Positions 1 to 7,685 of a DNA stretch of 64,000 nt are shown piece by piece. Position numbers and translations under genes: made by a program. The stretch covers positions 1-64,000 of the forward strand of contig JAWKWT010000002.1 in NCBI GenBank assembly GCA_041397365.1. Direction: 5' to 3'. Positions within the stretch are counted from its first letter, which is position 1, and every line of letters starts with the position of its first letter. Under the pieces are notes generated by a model. That model was not told where the DNA came from and did no database searches. It was given only the letters and a program-made list of their open reading frames with translations. This stretch comes from P52-10 sp041397365. GTDB lineage: Bacteria > Pseudomonadota > Alphaproteobacteria > Rhizobiales > Xanthobacteraceae.

Positions 1-62
1 TGATGTGCGCCCAGGTAAAGCGTGAAAAGAACGATCCCAGCGCATCCGAGCCCCGCCAATGA
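1..62 (+). CDS. 3' end of an upstream phage-type gene (partial)
   Basis: An open frame entering from the left edge (codons in phase with position 3) runs to a TGA at 60-62. Its stop overlaps the ATG of the next gene at 59-61 in an ATGA arrangement, the usual sign of translational coupling. Only about 19 charged residues are visible, so no function can be given. The coupling to a phage-type gene suggests it belongs to the same integrated element. Confidence 0.4.
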   Translation, partial: MCAQVKREKNDPSASEPRQ

Positions 63-667
63 CTCCCCTCACCCCCGAGATGATCGAGAGAGCGGCAAGG
101 GCGATACATGATCTGATGGGTCCTTACCTCGGCACGCCCGAGCAGATTGCGAAGCATGGGGACCGCGTCGCAGCGAGACAACTCGAAACCGCAGAGAAGT
201 ATGCCACGGTCGCCCTCACCGCCGCCCTCTCCTGCCCCGATGGGTTCAGGCTTGTGCCGGTGGAGCCTACTGCGGAGATGGTTCGGTGCGGGGAGGACGC
301 GCTCAGAAAGAGCGGCTCTGGCCTATCGCAGCTTGACGGGCGGAAGGCTGCTGACCGCATCTACCGCGCCATGCTCGCAGCAAGTCCCGCGCCGGCCGTT
401 GACAATGCAGGTTGGCGACCGATAGCGAGCGCGCCGAAGGATGGGACGCGCATTCTTGCTTGGCATCAAAACGATTGGTCTCGCGATCCTCGTTGGCGAG
501 TAATCTATTGGACCGGTGCCGAAGGCATGGCCTATCGCAATACATGGCTGTGCGACGTCTGCACCTTGTCAGTTCTTGAACGCAACATTCTTGGTTGGCA
601 ACCGCTTCCCTCCGCGCCTTCGCAGGATGCCCCACAACCGATCTCGCAAGATCAAGACAGAGGATGA
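59..667 (+). CDS. phage-type hypothetical protein with DUF551-like C-terminus
   Basis: A 202-residue protein of unknown function. Residues about 118-187 carry the pattern W-x-P-I-A-S-A-P-K-D-G-T, then I-L-A-W, and end in W-x-P-L-P-x-x-P. This is the signature of DUF551-like proteins common in phages and prophages of proteobacteria. The N-terminal part has a short motif (V-P-V-E-P-T-A-E-M) also frequent in phage proteins of this kind. The ATG overlaps the preceding stop (ATGA), so it is probably co-translated. With the integrase remnants 0.7 kb downstream it marks the edge of an integrated element. No catalytic motif is visible. Confidence 0.7.
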   Translation: MTPLTPEMIERAARAIHDLMGPYLGTPEQIAKHGDRVAARQLETAEKYATVALTAALSCPDGFRLVPVEPTAEMVRCGEDALRKSGSGLSQLDGRKAADRIYRAMLAASPAPAVDNAGWRPIASAPKDGTRILAWHQNDWSRDPRWRVIYWTGAEGMAYRNTWLCDVCTLSVLERNILGWQPLPSAPSQDAPQPISQDQDRG

Positions 668-670
668 TGT

Positions 671-904
671 GTGATGGCAAGCCAGCACACCTTGCAAGTT
701 CATCAAGAGAGGACGTTCTGTTCGGGCGCTCTATCCGTCACCAGCACTTTCCGTCTTTTAGTGACCGGCAACACCGAACTGAAACACCTTGAACGGCTGA
801 TCCGCCTGCTCACGATCCAGAAGCAGATTCTGGAAGAAGACGAGACAGCGGAGCCGAGCGCGATCCCTGACGAACTTCAGCCTTTCGTTTGGTGGCTGCA
901 GTAA
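671..904 (+). CDS. small hypothetical protein of the integrated element
   Basis: A 77-residue protein starting at GTG (671), four bases after the preceding stop. The C-terminal half is a likely amphipathic helix rich in Leu, Lys and Glu (LERLIRLLTIQKQILEEDE), followed by an acidic tail. I do not recognise it. The support is position (same strand, tight spacing in a phage-like run) and sensible composition, not homology. An internal start is possible. Confidence 0.4.
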   Translation: MMASQHTLQVHQERTFCSGALSVTSTFRLLVTGNTELKHLERLIRLLTIQKQILEEDETAEPSAIPDELQPFVWWLQ

Positions 905-945
905 GCCTCCCCCACGGTCATTGTCCAATAAGGATTGAGAGAAAG

Positions 946-1213
946 ATGGCAAACTCCGATTTCCGGAATGAACTTGAGCAGTTGATAAATCGTCATTCAA
1001 TGGAGAACGGCAGCGCTACGCCGGATTTCATCTTGGCGGATTATCTTTCCATGCCTTAGCAATTTCGATCAGGCTCTAGCGGCCCGCGAAGTGGTACAGC
1101 CGCCCGATCTCCAAGTTGAACCTAGCGCAGACGTTTCATTGCCCACTAACCGCCCACCAGGCACAGAAACGAATGACGAAGACGCTGACATTGCCGGAAG
1201 TGACGACGCCTGA
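946..1213 (+). pseudogene. frameshifted small phage-type protein (MANSDFRNELE... family)
   Basis: The frame from ATG 946 gives a 35-residue start (motifs FRNELEQLINRHSMENGS, TPDFILADYL) that I recall from small proteins of alphaproteobacterial prophages. It stops prematurely at 1057-1059. From about 1052 the next frame continues plausibly as C-L-S-N-F-D-Q-A-L-A-A-R-E to a TGA at 1211-1213. One codon is replaced by a single base at about 1051, so the gene appears intact except for a small indel there. A purine-rich ribosome site (GAGAGAAAG) precedes the ATG. Either a real pseudogene or a sequencing error. Confidence 0.55.
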
Positions 1214-1360
1214 CGCGCTGGCGAAGCAACTCGGCTGGTCGGAAAGACGTGTGCGGGACAAACCAGAGAGCTTGGCGCATGCCAGTTTTGGGCAATCGTA
1301 TGATCCTGCTCCTGAAGATGTCACGGCGATCCTGGAAGCTGCGGCCATGCCCATCAAAAT
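1174..1360 (+). pseudogene. excisionase / MerR-like DNA-binding protein, frameshifted
   Basis: From ATG 1174 the frame reads through a winged-helix-type start (TTPDALAKQLGWSERRVRD). It then scrambles at about 1260. The expected continuation appears in the neighbouring frames (REL-GAC, then LGNRMILL, then EDVTAILEA), so at least two or three indels lie within about 80 bases. Position directly upstream of an integrase, small size and the helix-turn-helix pattern point to a recombination directionality factor (Xis). The 3' end overlaps the start of the integrase, so the end coordinate is approximate. Confidence 0.5.
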
Positions 1361-2351
1361 CTACAAGCGAGGAAAAGACGTGGCACTACCGTGGCACGGT
1401 TGCCGGACGGCGACTACGCGGCACTACGGGCGCAACGAGCAAAGACATCGCGGCCCGGATCGCCTCAGAAATCGAGGCCCAGCAATGGAAGCGTCGTACT
1501 GATGGCCCGGAAGCCGTCCTGACTTTTGCACAGGCCGCCATGCTTTACCGCGCGGCCGGCCGTTCAGCCCGGTTCCTCGAAAAAATCGAGGACCACTGGA
1601 AAAAGACACTCTGGTGAAGGCAATGAAAGCGCCGGGCGCTTCGAGCATCCGCCATTGAGCTTTGTCAAACCGCTGGCCCGGCCACGCGGAACCGGCAAGC
1701 CATTGCGCCGACGCAGGCGATCATCAACCATGCCGCCGAATCAGCTTTGTGCCCGCCAATCCGCGTTAAGCGCTTCCCCACAACGACGAAGGTGAAAACG
1801 CCAGCAACCCTCAGATAGGTTGAGACGTTTATGGAGCATGCATCGCCGCACCTTGGCGCTCTCGCTCTATTCATGTTCCTGACGGGCGCTAGAATCTCTG
1901 AGGCACTGAGCGTTCGATGGCCCGATATCGACTTGGAAAGAAACGAACGGTTTTGATTCGGCAGACGAAGACCCGCAAAGACCGCATTGCGCATCTGCCT
2001 GCGAAACTCGTGGTAGCGCTAGCCAACCTTAAGCGCGGCGAATCCGTATTCGGATACATTAAGCGAGGCGGCGGTGCGATCGGCGCGTGGGACCGCACCA
2101 TCAAGCGGGCAGGCATCGCCAAGCTATCGTTTCATTCGTGCCGGCACGGCTTCGCCACGGCACTGCTACAGGCTGGTGTTGACGTGGTGACGGTTGCGAA
2201 GCTGGGTGGATGGAAGACGCCAAAACACGTCTTTTCGACCTACGGACACGCAAGCGACGACGCGACACTTACCGACAGAATTTCTGGCACGGATTTGACA
2301 CAAACAGGTGCGTCGAATCTAGGAAAGCGTTATAAATCAGGCATAAGTTGA
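1347..2351 (+). pseudogene. int: phage-type tyrosine recombinase (integrase), multiply disrupted
   Basis: A site-specific integrase reconstructed across frames. It starts at ATG 1347 (MPIKIYKRGK), shifts near 1377 into a core-binding domain (residues like WHYRGTVAGRRLRGTTGATS), shifts again near 1615, meets an in-frame TAG near 1810, and shifts once more near 1955 into an intact catalytic C-terminus ending at 2351. Visible catalytic elements are the first Arg in LTGARISEAL, the H-x-x-R box (HSCRHG), and the tyrosine in the final S-T-Y-G-H after GGWKT. A full-length protein would be about 335 residues, normal for the family. As read it cannot be translated intact. No attachment site or tRNA is apparent next to it. 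Confidence 0.8.
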
Positions 2352-2424
2352 TGGTCGAGACGAACCCTGCCGGTGGCCGTCGCGCGTTTGAAAAAAGTGT
2401 AGGCCGAAGCTTGCGCAGGAGCGA

Positions 2425-2640
2425 TTAATTCGTCGCCGCGCCTGATGCAGTCTTGTTACCCGCATCACGTCCCGGCACGCTGACATGCACTTCATGGCCA
2501 TCCCGGACAGCAAGAGAGGCGGCGGCCAACGCGGCCTCGAAGGCAGCTTCCTTGGTCGCGTAATCGCCTTCCACGTTTCCGTCGTGAAGGATGCCCCAGC
2601 GTTTGCCGCTTTCGATCACCGCATAAGATGCGCGTCCCAT
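2425..2640 (-). CDS. small DUF2188-like hypothetical protein
   Basis: A 71-residue soluble protein starting at ATG 2640 (MGRASYAVIESGKRW). It is preceded by GAGGATGAT as a ribosome site and lies 8 bases after the stop of the small gene upstream, so the two look like one unit. The pattern 'Y-A-V-I-x-S-G-K-R-W-G-I', then an Ala-rich helix, then 'G-H-E-V-H-V-S-V-P-G' resembles DUF2188-type small beta-alpha-beta proteins. Function is unknown. A longer in-frame start exists at 2706 but would overlap the upstream gene entirely in another frame. Confidence 0.65.
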   Translation of the reverse strand: MGRASYAVIESGKRWGILHDGNVEGDYATKEAAFEAALAAASLAVRDGHEVHVSVPGRDAGNKTASGAATN

Positions 2641-2647
2641 ATCATCC

Positions 2648-2800
2648 TCAATGCGTTTCGGTATTCTTCCATTTTTCCAGGTCCGGCTTTTTCGGCTCGG
2701 GCTCATCGGGATTTTGAGACGCCTGACCGGGCCGCTTCCACGGCTCGTCCGTTCCCTTCGTCGGCGCCTTCTCCTCTCGTTCCTTTTCCATATCTGGCAT
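2648..2800 (-). CDS. 50-residue Pro/Lys/Glu-rich small protein
   Basis: A short gene with a strong ribosome site (GAGGAGG about 9 bases before ATG 2800). The 50-residue product is highly charged (MPDMEKEREEKAPTKG...), has a central G-T-D-E-P-W-K-R-P-G-Q motif and ends in a K-P-D-L-E-K-W-K run. I recall similar small 'PWKRPGQ' proteins as conserved hypotheticals in Bradyrhizobiaceae. No membrane segment or known domain is visible, so it is probably intrinsically disordered. It precedes the DUF2188-like gene by 7 bases. Confidence 0.6.
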   Translation of the reverse strand: MPDMEKEREEKAPTKGTDEPWKRPGQASQNPDEPEPKKPDLEKWKNTETH

Positions 2801-3022
2801 CGGCAACGTCCTCCTCATGCGAGAGTAACGGAAACGTGCCGCGCAAGTTCCGGCGGCGGCGCAGCCTCAGCTTGCGGGAAAGGTTGCACAGAGCTTTTAA
2901 CGCCGAAACGCCGGAGGGCACCGGTGGGGCTGGCAGAAGTGTTGCTGGCAGGATTTCACGCGCGGAACCGGCGCAAGCTGCGCGCCGTGGCGTTTCACGG
3001 GCGTCGGCGAACCTGTTCGGCT

Positions 3023-3379
3023 CTATTCGTCGCGGTAAACCTTCTCAGCTCGTGGCGCTCCTGCGCCCACCGAGAGCGTCGCGATGGGTCGCGCCTCGGA
3101 GCCGCTTGGAGCGAGATCGGCTCGCCGGTTTCCTCGGGCCAGCTTCGTAAGTGCCGTCGTCGATGCGGCCGATCGCGGCGTCGATCTGGAGATCGCTTGC
3201 GCTGACGGTCGCGCGCGCGCAATTCGATCGCACGATCCGTCTCGAGACGCCCGGTCGGCGAGGTCCGACGACGATGGCTCATCCTTGAAGCCGAACCAGC
3301 GCAGGCCTGGCTCCTCGCGCAGCAGATTTTTCCACGCGAGCAGCCGGCGGGAGTCATAGTCGCGCTGACGCTCGTTCAT
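3023..3379 (-). pseudogene. DksA/TraR-type C4 zinc-finger protein, multiply frameshifted
   Basis: The start ATG 3379 (MNERQRDY) has a good AAGGAG ribosome site. The first frame runs to about D-L-A-D-R-A-S. The rest of a DksA-family protein is then found in alternating frames: ETDRAIELRARDRQRK, then IDAAIGRIDDGTY, then EETGEPIS, and finally ARPIATLS...EKVYRDE ending at 3023. DksA relatives bind RNA polymerase in the secondary channel. At least four indels would be needed to restore about 118 residues. In this family it often lies beside the flagellar cluster. Either decay or poor sequence quality. Confidence 0.65.
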
Positions 3380-3639
3380 GAACGGCTCCTTCTCAGAGGG
3401 CCGATAAGGTTTCTGGCCGTCACCGCTATCGAAACCGAAATCCGTCATGGCAAGGAAGGGTTCTTGCGCGCGCGCCGCTTATATAGCGACGATTCATGAC
3501 AGACAATATCGCTGATGAGACGGTTGTCCCGGACTCTTCACCCCTTGAGCGTCTCGTTCTAGGCCTGCGGGGCGTTGTAGTGCCGCCTGGCGGCACGGGA
3601 CACCGGAAACCGGCTTTTATTTCAAGGGGGTTGTGCGAT

Positions 3640-4048
3640 TTAAGTGGTTTGCGCCTTGGCCAGTTCCACCTCGACCCGCAATTCGATCTCGGCCAGCACC
3701 TGATCGAGCCCCTCGTCGCCCGAATTGGTCTTCAGATCGGAGGCCGCATTCCGCAGCCGCTGGACCGTGGTCTGGTCGAGTTGCCCGGCCAGCAGGCCGA
3801 TTTTCAGATCGTCCAGCGCATCCAGCGCGTCCCGGCCGCGCCTGACGGCGCGCCTTCGCCGCTCGGTCGGGTCCTCGACCCCCTGCAAGGCGAGCAGCGC
3901 GTCGATCCCGCTCAGCCCAACCGGAGCCGCCGCGGGCCGGCTGCTGGCGGTCTCACCGGTCGACGGGAGCGAGAATCCTGAGGAGGAGCTGCGGCGCGGT
4001 CTGGCCGGTGGAGACTGGCGTCGCGCCGTTCGGTCCGTAAATTCGCAT
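3640..4048 (-). pseudogene. fliX: flagellar assembly regulator FliX, one frameshift
   Basis: The N-terminus (MRIYGPNGATPVSTGQTAP, from ATG 4048) and the C-terminal two thirds (QGVEDPTERRRRAVRRGRD..., to 3640) are both clearly FliX but lie in different frames. A two-base loss near 3992 joins them through a Ser-rich linker (SSSGFSLPSTGETASSRPAA). In Caulobacter FliX is a class II protein that couples early basal-body assembly to activation of sigma-54 genes through FlbD, and it is divergent from the P-ring gene flgI, exactly the arrangement here. A CtrA-like box at 4138-4152 lies 90 bases upstream. The single shift may be a sequencing error. Confidence 0.8.
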
Positions 4049-4137
4049 GGCGATGGTCCCTTTCAGGTGCCTGCCCGCGCGGAACACGCCCGCTTCGGAC
4101 GGCGCAGCACCCGGAACCCATTGCTGGCCCGATATGG

Positions 4138-4152
4138 TTAACGGGACGTAAA
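4138..4152. promoter_or_regulatory. CtrA-like box (TTAA-N7-TAAA) between fliX and flgI
   Basis: TTAA, seven bases, then TAAA: one mismatch from the CtrA consensus TTAA-N7-TTAA. It sits 90 bases upstream of the fliX start. fliX and other class II flagellar genes are CtrA targets in Caulobacter. A single near-consensus match in a short intergenic region is suggestive, not proof. Confidence 0.4.
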
Positions 4153-4266
4153 CGCCCGGCACAATTTGCCGCCTTCGGCAGATTCGATCCCGCGGAATTT
4201 TCGCCCGAACGAGTCCGCAAGATAAAAACATAAATATTATCAATATTTTATCATATCTCGTCGAGA

Positions 4267-4282
4267 TGGCACGCCAATCGCA
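4267..4282 (+). promoter_or_regulatory. candidate sigma-54 promoter of flgI
   Basis: TGGCACG-N4-TCGCA has the invariant GG and GC with the exact 10-base gap required by sigma-54 (one mismatch in the -12 box: TCGC for TTGC). It lies 62 bases before the likely flgI start. In Caulobacter flgI is a sigma-54 dependent class III gene. Confidence 0.55.
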
Positions 4283-4343
4283 AGACGGCAAGGGTCGGCA
4301 TCGTGTGGATGCGCGAAGGCCGGCTGTTTTTGGGGAGCGACTG

Positions 4344-5457
4344 ATGTCATGGTGTCATCCGGATCGCGTTTGCTGCGATCACACTGCTGGTACTTTGCGC
4401 AGCGCCGGCTGGTGGCGACCTCGCGGATCAAGGATCTGGCGAATATCGAGGGCGTGCGCCAGAACCACAGCTGATCGGCTACGGCCTCGTCGTCGGCCTG
4501 AACGGCACCGGCGACACGCTCAACAACATCCCTTCACCAGCAATCGCTGCAAGCGATGCTGGAGCGCATGGGCGTCAACATCCGCGGCGCCAACATCCGC
4601 ACCGGCAATGTCGCCGCCGTGATGGTGACCGGCAACCTCCCGCCTTTTCAACGCAGGGCACGCGGATGGATGTGACCGTCTCGGCGTTGGGCGACGCGAA
4701 AAACCTTCAGGGCGGCACGCTGCTGGTCACGCCGCTGCTCGGCGCGGACGGCAACGTTCATGCGGTCGCGCAAGGCTCGCTCGCGATCGGCGGTTTCTGC
4801 CGCCGAAGGCGACGCCGCCAAGATCGTGCGCGGCGTGCCGACCGTCGGCCGCATCGCCAATGGCGCGATCATCGAACGCGAGATCGATTTCGCGCTGAAC
4901 CGCCTGCCGAACGTCCGCCTGGCACTGCGCAACGCCGACTTCACCACCGCCAAGCGCATCGCCGCCGCCGTCAACGACTATCTCGGCACCAAGACCGCCG
5001 AACCGGTCGATCCCTCCACCGTGCTTCTGAACATTCCGAAGGAGTTCAAGCGGGCAACGTCGTCGCGCTCGTCACCGAGATCGAGCAGCTTCAGGTGGAG
5101 CCCGATCTGGCGGCGAAGATCATCATAGACGAACGGTCCGGCATCATCGTCATGGGGCGCGACGTGCGCGTCGCCACCGTCGCGATCGCGCAAGGGAATC
5201 TGACGATCACCGTCTCCGAGGCGCGGCAGGTGAGCCAGGCCGAACCTGCTCGCGCGGGCCGCACCGTCACCACGCCGCGCTCGCGCGTCGGCGTGCAGGA
5301 GGACGGCAAGGGGCTCGGGTGTGTGCCAGACGGCGTGTCGTTGCAGCAGCTCGTGGACGGCCTCAACGCGCTCGGCATCGGACCGCGCGACATGATCTCG
5401 ATTCTGCAAGCGGTGAAAGCTTCCGGCGCGATCCAGGCCGACATCGAGGTGATGTGA
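4344..5457 (+). pseudogene. flgI: flagellar P-ring protein FlgI, several frameshifts
   Basis: FlgI forms the periplasmic P-ring around the flagellar rod. Nearly the whole family sequence can be read, but in changing frames: a hydrophobic signal peptide, then SRIKDLANIEGVRQN, then GYGLVVGLNGTGDTLNN, then RMDVTVSALGDAKNLQGGTL, and a C-terminus DGLNALGIGPRDMISILQAV ending at 5457. Breaks are near 4465, 4530, 4640, 4798 and 5055, and a mis-read run lies near 5233-5260 (SQAEPARAGRT where SQPNPLARGRT is expected). Length fits a normal 370-residue protein. The stop overlaps the next ATG (TGATG). Start at ATG 4344 is chosen from GGGGAG upstream and is uncertain. Confidence 0.8.
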
Positions 5458-5789
5458 TGAGCACCGTGCCGAAGCTTTCGACCCAGATGATCGGCGCGCG
5501 CCCTGACAACGCGCTGATGCAGGCGCTGACGAAAGTCTCGCCGCAGGCGCAGAAGAAGGCGAAGGAATCGGCACAGGATTTCGAGGCGCTGTTTCTCAAC
5601 TCGATGTTCCAGCAGATGTCCTCGGAGGTCAAAGGCGACGGCCCGTTCGGCTCGACCGCCGGCACCGGCCCGTGGCGCTCGATGCTCACCGACGAATACG
5701 CCAAGAACATCGCCAAATCTGGCGGCATCGGCATTTCCGACGACGTGTTCCGCACTCTCATCATGCAGCAAGCCGCGCAGACGGCTTAG
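5457..5789 (+). CDS. flagellar rod-binding protein (FlgJ N-terminal / CheL type)
   Basis: A 110-residue protein starting at the ATG that overlaps the flgI stop. Core residues AKESAQDFEALFLNSMFQQM and the C-terminal KSGGIGISD are typical of the rod-binding domain of FlgJ. Alphaproteobacteria carry it as a stand-alone protein without the muramidase domain. It acts in the periplasm as a scaffold for rod assembly. Translational overlap with flgI and 11 bases to flgN make a flgI-flgJ-flgN unit. The reading frame is intact. Confidence 0.85.
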   Translation: MSTVPKLSTQMIGARPDNALMQALTKVSPQAQKKAKESAQDFEALFLNSMFQQMSSEVKGDGPFGSTAGTGPWRSMLTDEYAKNIAKSGGIGISDDVFRTLIMQQAAQTA

Positions 5790-5800
5790 GACGTCAGATC

Positions 5801-6280
5801 ATGAACCCGCAGCCTTCGGCCTCAGCACAGCCGCTCATCAATACGCCGCCGCAGGCGCGAAAACTCGCGGAAGGTCTGATCGAGCTGATGGACGCGCTGC
5901 TGAAGACGGTCGAGCAGGAAACCGAGCTGGTGCGCGCGGGCCAGATCCACGAATCGATCCGGCTCGAACCGGTCAAGAGCGACCTCTCGCGCCGTTACGT
6001 CAGCGCCATCGCCACGCTGCGCGCGAACCAGCGTTACATGTCGCAAGCGACGCCGGACCTGCTGGCGACGCTGCATCGCCACCACGATACGTTCCGCGCA
6101 ATCCTCCAGGTCAATCTCACAGTGCTCGCGACCGCGCATGCGGTGTCCGAAGGCATCGTGCGCGGCGTCAACCGCGAGATGCAGAAGCGCGCCGCGCCCT
6201 CAACCTACAACGCCTCCGGCAACCGCAACGCGCAAGGCACGCGCCACGCCGCGCCGCTCACGCTCAGCCGGTCGCTTTAG
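5801..6280 (+). CDS. flgN: FlgN-type flagellar export chaperone
   Basis: A 159-residue, mainly helical protein. FlgN family chaperones bind the hook-associated proteins FlgK and FlgL in the cytoplasm before export. The central region (LMDALLKTVEQETELVRAG, then YVSAIATLRANQRYM) has the heptad-rich layout of the family. The C-terminal tail is basic and low-complexity (ASGNRNAQGTRHAAP). It follows the rod-binding gene by 11 bases on the same strand and its clients flgK and flgL are in the window. Sequence similarity within the family is weak, so placement carries weight here. Confidence 0.75.
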   Translation: MNPQPSASAQPLINTPPQARKLAEGLIELMDALLKTVEQETELVRAGQIHESIRLEPVKSDLSRRYVSAIATLRANQRYMSQATPDLLATLHRHHDTFRAILQVNLTVLATAHAVSEGIVRGVNREMQKRAAPSTYNASGNRNAQGTRHAAPLTLSRSL

Positions 6281-6310
6281 AGACCGATTCAACTGCGTTG
6301 AATCAGTCTC
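6280..6310 (+). terminator. 13-bp hairpin right after flgN
   Basis: The segments 6280-6292 and 6298-6310 pair over 13 bases with one mismatch and a 5-base loop (CTGCG). The hairpin begins at the last base of the flgN stop codon. A T-rich stretch (CTTTTTG) follows only 10 bases later, so it may act as a weak terminator. It also resembles a short family palindrome (GATTCAAC...GTTGAATC) and could be part of the adjacent repeat. Confidence 0.4.
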
Positions 6311-6318
6311 GCCGCCTA

Positions 6319-6400
6319 TCTTTTTGTTTGAGCATGATCTTTTCCGACCCGAAGGGCCGCGCAGCGCAAATCGGTTTCCACTTTTCGGGATCATGCTCTA
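6319..6400. repeat. dispersed GCATGATC intergenic palindrome, copy 1
   Basis: The element reads TTTTTGTTTGAGCATGATCTT ... TTTTCGGGATCATGCTCTAA, with arms that pair. Related copies in this window are at 42026-42090 (inverted orientation), 48898-48949 and, as a half-copy, 35546-35580. The same family is common between genes of Bradyrhizobiaceae from memory. This copy has an extra GC-rich centre (GAAGGGCCGCGCAGCGC). Confidence 0.75.
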
Positions 6401-6435
6401 AGCGATGCGCCCGTCCCCGGCCGGACCGCTATTCG

Positions 6436-7410
6436 TCACTGCGGCTTGAGGCCGGCGCGCCGATACAGATCCTTCATCTTCAGGTCCTCGGCTGCGACGA
6501 ACTTCTTCAGCTTCTCGCCCGAATAGCCTTGCAGGATGACCGCGCCCTGATCGCGGAAATATTTGACGACCGATGGATCGTCCAGAGTCTCGCTGTAGGC
6601 CTTGGCGAGCTTGTCCACGGCGGACTTCGGAGTCGCGGCAGGCACGATGATCGATGCCCAGCCAGTAAACACCGCTTCTGGAAACCCCTGTTCCACAAAC
6701 GTCGGAACATCGGGCAGAACGGGCAGGCGCTGATCGCTGGTGACGCCGATGGCTCTGACCTTCCCGGCCTGAATGAACGGCATCAGGACAACAGGATATT
6801 CCCACATCACCTGGAGCGTGCCGCCGAACAGATCGTTCATCGCGACCGGCGCCCCCCGATATGAAACCTGCGTCATCTTGAATCCTCCGAGCTGCTGCAA
6901 CAACTCGGAAAACAGATGATATCCATCACCAGCGCCATTGGAGTAATAATTCAGCCCTTCAGGATTTTTCTTGGCGTAGGCAATCAGTTCGGCAAGCGTT
7001 TTGTACGGAGCGTCCGCCGGCACGACCATCAGCATCGGCGAGTAAGCCATCCCGTGCACGGGCGTGAACGCCGTCAGCGGATCGAATGACAGTTTTTTGT
7101 GACGGAGCGCAAGACTGCCAAGCGGCCCAACGCCGGAATACATGAACTTGTAGCCGTCGGGCTTCGAACTCAGAAGATATTCCGCGCCGACGATGCCCGC
7201 TCCGCCCGGCTTGTTTTCAACGATAACAGACTCGCCGATTTTCTCGCTCATGACTTTCGCAAGAAACCTCGCCCCGTTATCGGCAATGCCTCCGGCTGTC
7301 GATGCCACCACATAGGTCAGGGGGCGCGATGGAAAATCGTCTGACGCTGCAGCCTGATTTGTAAACAGAACAAGAGCCGCACCAGCCAACGCGAAGCCCG
7401 GAAATTTCAT
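6436..7410 (-). CDS. Bug-family periplasmic substrate-binding protein (TctC type)
   Basis: A 324-residue protein with a Sec signal peptide (hydrophobic residues 5-22, cleavage after A-A-A-S). The Bug fold markers are P-S-R-P-L-T-Y-V-V near residue 27, the V-E-N-K-P-G-G-A-G loop near 65, and the late L-P-D-V-P-T-F-V-E-Q-G motif. Bug proteins capture carboxylates, aromatic acids or nicotinate-like ligands, classically for the TctAB tripartite tricarboxylate transporter. No tctA or tctB lies nearby. It interrupts the flagellar block on the opposite strand, so it looks like an insertion with no functional link to motility. The ligand cannot be inferred. Confidence 0.85.
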   Translation of the reverse strand: MKFPGFALAGAALVLFTNQAAASDDFPSRPLTYVVASTAGGIADNGARFLAKVMSEKIGESVIVENKPGGAGIVGAEYLLSSKPDGYKFMYSGVGPLGSLALRHKKLSFDPLTAFTPVHGMAYSPMLMVVPADAPYKTLAELIAYAKKNPEGLNYYSNGAGDGYHLFSELLQQLGGFKMTQVSYRGAPVAMNDLFGGTLQVMWEYPVVLMPFIQAGKVRAIGVTSDQRLPVLPDVPTFVEQGFPEAVFTGWASIIVPAATPKSAVDKLAKAYSETLDDPSVVKYFRDQGAVILQGYSGEKLKKFVAAEDLKMKDLYRRAGLKPQ

Positions 7411-7685
7411 CCGCTTTCTCCCTGTCGTTATTTTGGTTCATCGCTTTTGTTTTCCTCGAGTATAGAGCGGAGACGGTCGCGCACAACACAGCACGCAGAA
7501 CTTGTCTCGCGTTGCATCAAATGCGGTGCGGTGCGCGAAGAGCCGCGCATCAATTTGATTCAAGAGCGGGCGAAATTCTTCGCGACCATTTCAGCGTCTT
7601 TCGCAACGCCGCTTTAGAAGTTCCGGGCGATAAAATACTCTTGGAAGGATGACGAAATAAACTTCGACACAGCCCGGAGGCTTTT
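7411..7685. other. intergenic region between the Bug gene and flaG
   Basis: About 275 bases separating two divergent genes. It is less GC-rich than its surroundings. I saw no clear sigma-54 site, CtrA box or stable hairpin. It must contain the promoters of both genes; a GGAAGG-like run lies some way before the flaG start. Confidence 0.4.

Noticed and set aside
2352..2424. tRNA or attachment core next to the integrase.
   Set aside because: No cloverleaf and no repeated core could be found in the 70 bases after int; the other end of the element is outside the window.
3496..3981. Plus-strand frame upstream of flgI.
   Set aside because: It is the complement of fliX; its product is Pro/Arg-rich with no family pattern.
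4157..4170. GGCACAATTTGC in the fliX-flgI region as a sigma-54 site.
   Set aside because: Only eight bases separate GG and GC; ten are needed. The site at 4267 has correct spacing.
4440..5260. Programmed frameshifting in flgI.
   Set aside because: The shifts are many, in different directions, and lack slippery heptamers; programmed sites occur once.
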